Shown one piece after another: positions 62,001 to 64,000 of a DNA stretch of 64,000 nucleotides (position 1 is the stretch's first letter; each line of letters opens with the position of its first letter). This DNA comes from Closterium sp. NIES-65 (lineage: Eukaryota > Streptophyta > Zygnematophyceae > Desmidiales > Closteriaceae), in the NCBI GenBank assembly GCA_948144175.1, contig CANXME010000043.1, forward strand, positions 1,108,501 to 1,172,500. Direction: 5' to 3'. The translations under genes and the position numbers were made by a program. The notes below the pieces were generated by a model. The model was not told where the DNA came from, did no database searches, and worked only from the letters and a program-made list of their open reading frames with translations.

Positions 62001-62139
62001 TGGGCACAAATTAACGCCCACCTTATTTGCCATTTCATACCACACGTGCATTCGCCTGCCCACCTTGCTTCTCCCTTATCCCGTCTCTCCCCCCCATCAG
62101 GCGCAAATTGATGCCATGTATGCAAGTCTCAAGAAGTGA
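47404..62139 (+). CDS. LACS: Long-chain acyl-CoA synthetase, 19 exons
   Basis: Activates fatty acids to acyl-CoA (ATP-dependent, via acyl-adenylate). Exons: 47404-47491, 47833-47950, 48573-48636, 48926-49015, 50123-50179, 51115-51163, 51672-51748, 52853-52892, 53839-53933, 54450-54519, 54753-54850, 56292-56402, 57108-57195, 57563-57705, 58123-58240, 59044-59465, 59728-59910, 60550-60669, 62101-62139. All phases match, giving 2070 coding bases and 689 residues; plant LACS proteins are usually about 660-700. Motifs: MYTSGTTGEPKG (about 246-257), YLPLAHIFDRV (about 292-302), QGYGLTE (about 432-438), GWFHTGDIGEW (about 525), IIDRKKNIFKLAQGEY (about 544), LTPTFKKKRPQLLKYY near the C-terminus. The start ATG gives an N-terminus like plant LACS (KWLYKVADAVPATDGSPSKG). 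It ends ASLKK, without a peroxisomal SKL signal, so an ER or lipid-body LACS is more likely than peroxisomal. Intron 1 starts with GC instead of GT. Almost every exon has partial extra copies in the neighbouring introns. Confidence 0.9.
47564..47592 (+). repeat. Degraded copy of LACS exon 1 end plus GC donor
   Basis: cccgctagcgatcgaagc...caaaag|gcgagtgg resembles the end of exon 1 and its GC donor (tccaaag|gcgagtcgg at 47485-47500). The following bases (atatcgtctgtc versus tttcgtccgtc) match too, so the duplicated segment spans the exon-intron boundary. Confidence 0.55.
47901..48235 (+). repeat. 129-bp tandem array: LACS exon 2 end plus donor, three copies
   Basis: The segment from gcgtacctcgacctgacccc through the exon end (cttcac|gtgcgtcc) and into the intron occurs at 47901, 48030 and 48159, with a period of exactly 129 bp. 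The exon parts are 47901-47950 (real exon 2 end), 48030-48079 and 48159-48208. Because 129 is a multiple of three and the units are open, each later donor is in the same phase as the first. Confidence 0.9.
48692..48824 (+). repeat. Two downstream copies of LACS exon 3
   Basis: Copy 2 (48692-48739) has ttcggcgacaaccagtttct and ends gatggcaag|gtaata. Copy 3 (48795-48824) is cut after ggaagcgc and runs straight into an exon 4 fragment. The shift from the real donor at 48637 to the copy donor at 48740 is 103 bp. Neither copy has an acceptor. Confidence 0.85.
48825..48857 (+). repeat. Exon 4 fragment fused to an exon 3 copy
   Basis: ccaaggtgctgcagctggga... matches the middle of exon 4 (aaggtgttgcatctgggatc) and is joined without a gap to the truncated exon 3 copy. 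This is the only upstream copy in the gene that carries neither acceptor nor donor. Confidence 0.75.
49081..49487 (+). repeat. Four downstream copies of LACS exon 4 end plus donor
   Basis: Copies end at 49166 (ggaagcg|gtgagtct, nearly full length), 49277 (ggaagcg|gtgagtcc), 49403 (gatgat|gtgagttc) and about 49487 (gatgctaagtcag, donor lost). They become shorter and more diverged with distance from the intact exon at 48926-49015, suggesting serial duplication. Confidence 0.85.
49709..50019 (+). repeat. Three upstream copies of LACS exon 5 start plus acceptor
   Basis: At 49709, 49822 and 49973 the sequence (c)atcag|aacgccaaggtgggcatc is repeated, with 33-47 bases of exon before divergence. The intact exon is at 50123-50179. 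The intron parts before each acceptor are also similar (cacctctcccaac words), so intron and exon were copied together. Confidence 0.9.
50252..50466 (+). repeat. Two downstream copies of LACS exon 5 end plus donor
   Basis: 50252-50299 ends tccatggag|gtacgtac and 50416-50466 ends atggatggag|gtacgtgc. Both contain the catcaactcgcccgagtggt-type core of the exon but no acceptor. Confidence 0.85.
50526..50557. repeat. 32-bp palindrome, core ttgagtcgactcaa
   Basis: Arms agg(c/t)gactttt...aaaagtcacct pair around a TCGA centre with one mismatch. It lies in LACS intron 5. Confidence 0.85.
50855..51042 (+). repeat. Two upstream copies of LACS exon 6 start plus acceptor
   Basis: ttccag|gcgtgcaattgtcagtcc at 50855 and cgccag|gcgtgcaactgtcagccc at 51007 repeat the beginning of exon 6 (51115). 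Each follows similar intron sequence with tttcctctgcacgctga. Neither has the exon 6 donor. Confidence 0.85.
51507..51570 (+). repeat. Upstream copy of LACS exon 7
   Basis: ttgcag|gcgtggaggcagtgtcag at 51507 repeats exon 7 from its acceptor to cgtggtcgt-like sequence, then diverges. A 4-base duplication (cattcatt) puts it out of frame relative to the intact exon at 51672-51748. Confidence 0.85.
51721..52545 (+). repeat. Tandem array of LACS exon 7 end plus donor, about ten copies
   Basis: A unit of about 82-90 bp is repeated about ten times. Each contains ggtcgtgcaagcagccaaga, then tacctgct|gtgagtca (exon end and donor), a short intron piece (actttctggatctcacaggc) and a palindrome with core ttgagaattctcaa. 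The first copy is the real end of exon 7 (donor at 51749). Every later unit keeps a plausible donor, and one has a duplicated agcc (52248-52256). Confidence 0.92.
52740..52771 (+). repeat. Upstream copy of LACS exon 8 start plus acceptor
   Basis: ctcttcag|ctgctcaagagtctgcctaa at 52740 repeats exon 8 (52853) up to ctgcac and then diverges. The surrounding ctcgcccctc words are also repeated before the real acceptor. Confidence 0.8.
52969..53036 (+). repeat. (GT)34 microsatellite
   Basis: Uninterrupted GT dinucleotide run in LACS intron 8, about 75 bases after the exon 8 donor. Confidence 0.98.
53189..53288. repeat. Palindrome between two 41-bp direct repeats
   Basis: The 41-bp segment starting aatgttgccacattcg and ending tgccgagtt occurs at 53189-53229 and 53248-53288. 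The 18 bases between are gacttttgagtcgactca, the core of the TTGAG-N4-CTCAA palindrome family. Confidence 0.85.
53421..53763 (+). repeat. Two upstream copies of LACS exon 9 plus a small array
   Basis: Copies with acceptor start at 53421 and 53684 (ccag|cggtggtgagcatgggagac) and stay similar for about 75 bases. The first runs into a short array of about five units like tgtctcaacacgccagctgg (53507-53610), derived from its own end. The intact exon, with donor, is at 53839-53933. Confidence 0.88.
54218..54362 (+). repeat. Two upstream copies of LACS exon 10 start plus acceptor
   Basis: At 54218 and 54335, ccag|g(t/g)cgaggca is followed by agccagt(g/t)gagcca, then diverges into ttaggtccttccctc. 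The same tcatcccattcc words precede the next acceptor each time, including the real one at 54450. Confidence 0.88.
54955..55876 (+). repeat. Eight downstream copies of LACS exon 11 end plus donor
   Basis: After the intact exon (54753-54850) come eight partial copies ending near 55017, 55131, 55211, 55365, 55470, 55585, 55743 and 55876. They carry (g)gcaccaagcgcttctgcgag and most end tgtg|gtgagtgg or gcgtg|gtgcgtgg. One (about 55470) has lost the donor. Intron pieces such as gtggtgggagaggagaagg are repeated between them. Confidence 0.92.
55896..55921. repeat. Palindrome, core ttgagaattctcaa
   Basis: tggtta-ttgagaattctcaa-aaacca, an imperfect 26-bp fold in LACS intron 11, directly after the last exon 11 donor copy. 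Confidence 0.75.
56033..56245 (+). repeat. Two upstream copies of LACS exon 12 start plus acceptor
   Basis: cacag|ctcaccccagcagacatc at 56033 (short) and cacag|ctcaccccagcggacatc at 56165 (about 80 bases, readable as LTPADIYISYLPLAHIFARV). The intact exon at 56292 starts LTESDIY, so the copies look more like the family consensus (LTPAD) than the intact exon does. Confidence 0.88.
56527..56760 (+). repeat. Downstream copies of LACS exon 12
   Basis: 56527-56620 contains tctcctatctgcccctggcg through ggcttctggcaagggg without an acceptor. A smaller fragment around 56716-56760 has tggcacacatattcgtggca. Both lie in intron 12 before the exon 13 copies. Confidence 0.8.
56860..57030 (+). repeat. Two upstream copies of LACS exon 13 start
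   Basis: ccaccag|gacgtgaggcggctcaaa at 56860 keeps about 46 exon bases (DVRRLKDDLEALKPT). The copy at about 56999 keeps acgtgaagctgcccacag only. Both then run into tcgcctcacacaccctcccc-type intron words. The intact exon is 57108-57195. Confidence 0.85.
57293..57326. repeat. 34-bp near-perfect palindrome, core tgagaattctca
   Basis: Arms ggtatgactt and aagtcatacc pair around the core with a single mismatched pair. It lies in LACS intron 13. Confidence 0.85.
57399..57499 (+). repeat. Upstream copy of LACS exon 14 start plus acceptor
   Basis: ctcag|ccgtcatatctaagattgag keeps about 95 exon bases (readable SKIESTGGLTKMLFDCAYS) and then changes to gaagcaagggagcctggcag. The preceding roughly 70 intron bases (gatcctgtgcacctacctca onward) are repeated before the intact exon at 57563. 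Confidence 0.9.
57742..58077 (+). repeat. Three downstream copies of LACS exon 14 end
   Basis: 57742-57802 ends gtcttcagcaag|gtgagtgg. 57887-57951 ends tatttaacag|ggtgag with the donor weakened. 58029-58077 lacks the end. All carry gcaggagtgaagatccga-like sequence from the second half of the intact exon. Confidence 0.9.
58287..58485 (+). repeat. Downstream copies of LACS exon 15 end
   Basis: 58287-58309 repeats ctgccccgtggtgcaggggt|atg with donor gtgagtgt. A longer, badly decayed copy follows at about 58376-58485 (gatgcggtgctgccc ... gaaagattgccatgtgctgc). Confidence 0.8.
58539..58985 (+). repeat. Three upstream copies of LACS exon 16 start plus acceptor
   Basis: Copies begin at about 58539, 58706 and 58894, each ag|g(t/c)ctca(c/t)(g/c)gagaccaac and readable as ETNTSGFI with 85-95 exon bases ending near cccgcccatgcccacgctcg. 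The intact exon starts at 59044. The lipid-synthetase signature TETNTSG is kept in two of three copies. Confidence 0.92.
59528..59665 (+). repeat. Downstream copy of LACS exon 16 middle
   Basis: About 138 bases readable as DLTKEAVDAEGWFHSGDIGE and onward to KLAQGEYVA repeat 59280-59415 of the intact exon at high identity (third-position changes dominate). The part with the real donor is not included. Confidence 0.9.
60003..60128 (+). repeat. Downstream copy of LACS exon 17 end plus donor
   Basis: gagtgggccaagggggcggg through aagaagggcaag|gtaagatg repeats the last 110-120 bases of exon 17 (59728-59910), with synonymous and a few coding changes and a good donor. Confidence 0.9.
60318..60468 (+). 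repeat. Two upstream copies of LACS exon 18 start plus acceptor
   Basis: ttctcctgtgatctgtgccc plus ccctccag|ctgatgggctt occurs twice in tandem (acceptors before about 60348 and 60393). The second keeps about 75 exon bases (GFEMVKAVHLESQPF). The intact exon starts at 60550 with ctgaagggctttgag. Confidence 0.88.
60757..60836 (+). repeat. Downstream copy of LACS exon 18 end
   Basis: aagccgttcgacttggaaga ... cccacgttcaagaagaagcg ... caccaccag|gctggtta repeats the last 70-80 bases of exon 18. The donor base has changed (gc instead of gt). Confidence 0.85.
60837..62100 (+). other. Last LACS intron, with small repeats but no exon copies
   Basis: This is the rest of intron 18, the longest intron of the gene. 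It has two tail-to-head copies of a segment containing a ccgcatgacccaaacag word (61020-61064 and 61093-61137), two copies of atagcatcataaggcctgtt (about 60842 and 60903), and palindromes at 61612-61629 and 61913-61930. No copy of the tiny last exon is visible. Confidence 0.6.
61895..61956. repeat. Palindrome with 21-bp direct repeat on both sides
   Basis: caaaagcatccaggcggtttt occurs at 61895-61915 and 61936-61956. TTTTGAGGCGCCTCAAAA (61913-61930) sits between and overlaps the first copy. Confidence 0.85.
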
Positions 62140-62767
62140 AGCTCTCAAGGTGTTAGGTTTTTTTTTTAAAGTGAAGCTTTTATAAAATGAAGCTTTGGAG
62201 AAGTGAGATTCAGCTCTGGCTGAGCCTTGCTCTCGCTATAATCTTAGCATCTGTAAGCAAGTGGGCAGGGCAAGCTTGTGTGGAGGTGAAGAACATGCAT
62301 ATGGATGACACAATCGTACAGCATTAGGGCATATCGGCAGGTTACTAGGTATGGCATGAGGATTTGGAAACTAGTGGTGGCAGGTAATTAACTCGCTGTA
62401 AAATAGCATTGTAGAGTACTGGTAGGTGCCACATCTACTTCAGTATGTGCCGGCATTAGAGAATGGAGATGTTACAGTAATTGACATGCTCAAGGGCCAT
62501 ACTAATATTGTTACTGGATCAGTAGCCTCCTAGCCATTGCTTGTTGCTGATATACACTCCCGGAAGACTAAGCATCACACGGGTTGATTCTTGAGGTGAT
62601 GTTTCTTCTGTTCAGAGAACTCGAACTTGTAAATCCATCATCACAGAGGAAATCGGCTGGTGTTCATGATACCGAAGCACGACTCTATACACGGGTAACA
62701 ATCTCACACTGTCGTCAGTCACATCCCGCTTTTCCCGGCGGGGCTTTGAATTCCGGCCGTTGTACAA
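62140..62767 (+). other. LACS 3' flank and intergenic region
   Basis: After the stop there is a T10 run and two agtgaagctttt-type words, a likely 3' untranslated region, but no certain poly-A signal (ataaaatgaag at about 62182 is the nearest). The remainder before the next reading frame has no supported feature. Confidence 0.4.
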
Positions 62768-64000
62768 TTGTTTCTGATGATACGTGATACGAGGTTGGAC
62801 CATAGAGCGGGAGGCGCTGCGGACGATAGAGCGGGAGGCATGGCGGACGATATAGTGGGAGGCGGGGCGGACGATAGAGCGGGGAGTAACACGCGGGTGG
62901 GCGAGAGAGGTGACGTGGATGATAGCACAAAAGCCTCTCATACTGGAGACGTGCTGATGACAGCCGGCGCGGCCGTGACAGCAGCAGCACATGACCGGAT
63001 GTCTCAAGAGTATCAAGTTGCGGTTCAGAGCGGTGCTGAGGGGTGTGTCGGGGGCGCGTCAGGGGACGATAGAGCGGCAGGTGCGGCGGATAGTGCAAGC
63101 CGTGGCGACACGACCGTGACGGCAGCTCAGGCGATTCGAGAATGTCATACCACGACGGTTGAGAGCGGTGCTGAGGGGTGCGTGGGGGAGGGGGAGGCGG
63201 AGGGCGGACAGGCGGAGAGCGCAAGCGGGGCAGAGCGGAGAGTGGCGGACGGGGAAGTGGCTGCAGCGGGGGCTACTAGCGGACGAGGCGCAGTGGCGGA
63301 GTGTTCGAGGGAGAGATTGGGGGAAGGGTTGGCGGAAGGATTGGCGGAGCGGATCCGCGCGCTGGTTGATGCGGCGGACATGGGCGCAGTGTGGGAGGCG
63401 CAAGGGTCAAGGTGAGGGCGCACGCCCTTGTTACCCTCAGCTATGCGCATTCCCCGCAATCCTCCCTTGTCCCTCTCTGTCTCCCCCACCACGCCTATCA
63501 GTCTCGGCGCACTGCAGGACACGGCAGGCATATCGGCGCGCTACAGGACACGGCAGGCATATCGGCGCACTACAGGACACGGCAGGCATATCGGCGCGCT
63601 ACAGGACACGGCAGGCATATCGGCGCACTACAGGACACGGCAGGCATATCGGCGCGCTACAGGACACGGCAGGCATATCGGCGCACTACAGGACACGGCA
63701 GGCATATCGGCGCACTACAGGACACGGCAGGCATATCGGCGCACTACAGGACACGGCAGGCATATCGGCGCACTACAGGACACGGCAGGCATATCGGCGC
63801 ACTATAGGACACGGCAGGCATATCGGCGCACTACAGGACACGGCAGGCATATCGGCGCATCTCAATGCGTTCTCACTAAAGGCTCTAACTTGCGTTCCGT
63901 GTTCTCCCCTCTCTACCCTCCCTCCTCCCACCTCCCCCCTCCCCATGTATCAGCCTGGGCGCGCTACAGGACACGGCGGCCATCCTGGCGCATTTCAACG
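62768..64000 (+). CDS. Probable KxDL-motif protein, N-terminal exons, runs off the window
   Basis: A first exon open from 62768 to 63411 encodes a long alanine/glycine/acidic-rich tail, with degenerate repeats (GADDRAG and SGAEGCVG types), ending RIRALVDAADMGAVWEAQGS at the donor tcaag|gtgagg. A later exon starting at 63954 (tatcag|cctgggcgcg) continues in phase with LGALQDTAAILAHFN and reaches the window edge. The spacing and pattern (RI..(L/M)V...D(V/M).A...AQ...L..(F/L)...(N/D)..L..FN) resemble the start of the KxDL domain, a small coiled-coil subunit of the BORC and BLOC-1-type complexes that position lysosomes or endosomes. The diagnostic KxDL box would lie beyond 64000, so the family call is tentative. 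The start codon is uncertain. An earlier exon copy lies at 63502-63880. Confidence 0.45.
62795..62885 (+). repeat. Degenerate repeats in the first exon of the KxDL-like gene
   Basis: Three to four units like gcggacgatagagcgggagg, in frame. Related words recur at about 63065-63085. They encode GADDRAG-type repeats in the low-complexity N-terminal region. Confidence 0.7.
63502..63862 (+). repeat. 29-bp tandem array, 12 copies, inside a KxDL exon copy
   Basis: After an acceptor (cctatcag|tctcggcgcactgcag) the exon-like sequence expands into 12 units of cggcgcactacaggacacgg plus caggcatat (29 bp). It then resumes as an exon-like end (gcgcatctcaatgcgttctc). The period is not a multiple of three, so the array destroys this exon copy. 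An unexpanded copy is at 63954 onward. Confidence 0.92.

Noticed and set aside
47404-62139. Several tandem LACS genes instead of one
   Set aside because: The extra pieces are partial, lie exon by exon in order, and never repeat the whole gene. One complete phase-consistent set exists.
63502-63862. CRISPR-like or coding repeat array
   Set aside because: The 29-bp units are contiguous, without spacers, and are derived from an exon. The frame changes with each unit.
1-64000. tRNA, rRNA or other structured RNA genes
   Set aside because: No cloverleaf, rRNA or snRNA sequence was recognised by eye. A covariance-model search was not possible here.

Overview
The window reads as nuclear DNA of a streptophyte green alga, plausibly a zygnematophyte such as Closterium. 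This is an inference from three things: plant-type Ty1/copia elements with a TGGTATCAGAGC-like primer site, a plant-type long-chain acyl-CoA synthetase (LACS) gene with many short exons, and an L1-like LINE with a reverse-transcriptase zinc-binding tail. No tRNA, rRNA, CRISPR array or prokaryotic gene organisation was seen.

Layout. 1-38800 is a nested pile of Ty1/copia elements of one family with very short LTRs (124-130 bp). From left to right they are A (1-3783, minus, cut by the window edge), E (3784-11910, minus, carrying an unclassified insertion at about 8912-10005), C (12755-25520, minus, split by the intact-looking plus-strand copy B at 15570-23013), D (25521-31645, minus, old) and F (32009-38800, minus, recent). 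B and F each have LTRs that look identical and a 5-bp target duplication. Between PBS and gag each copy has its own GC-rich leader, in most cases a private minisatellite. About 39-41.1 kb holds an unrecognised spliced gene ending at an AATAAA signal. It is followed by a decayed LINE (41.56-45.38 kb) and a 357-bp MITE-like element (46249-46605).

The right part is host genic. A complete LACS gene runs from 47404 to 62139 on the plus strand. I could place 19 exons whose phases all match and which give a 689-residue protein of normal plant length. Downstream, the first part of a probable KxDL-motif (BORC/BLOC-1-type) protein gene runs off the right edge.

The main discovery candidate is the architecture of these genes. 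Eighteen of the 19 LACS exons are accompanied by one to nine extra, mostly partial copies of themselves, usually with their splice site. The direction is nearly strict: partial copies that keep the acceptor and exon start lie upstream of the intact exon, and copies that keep the exon end and donor lie downstream. Each intron therefore seems to need its first donor and its last acceptor, with the decoys spliced out inside. Some copies have expanded into arrays, including ten copies of the exon 7 end plus donor, three in-frame copies of the exon 2 end plus donor, and a 29-bp array inside a KxDL exon copy. Short TTGAG-N4-CTCAA palindromes sit at several duplication junctions.
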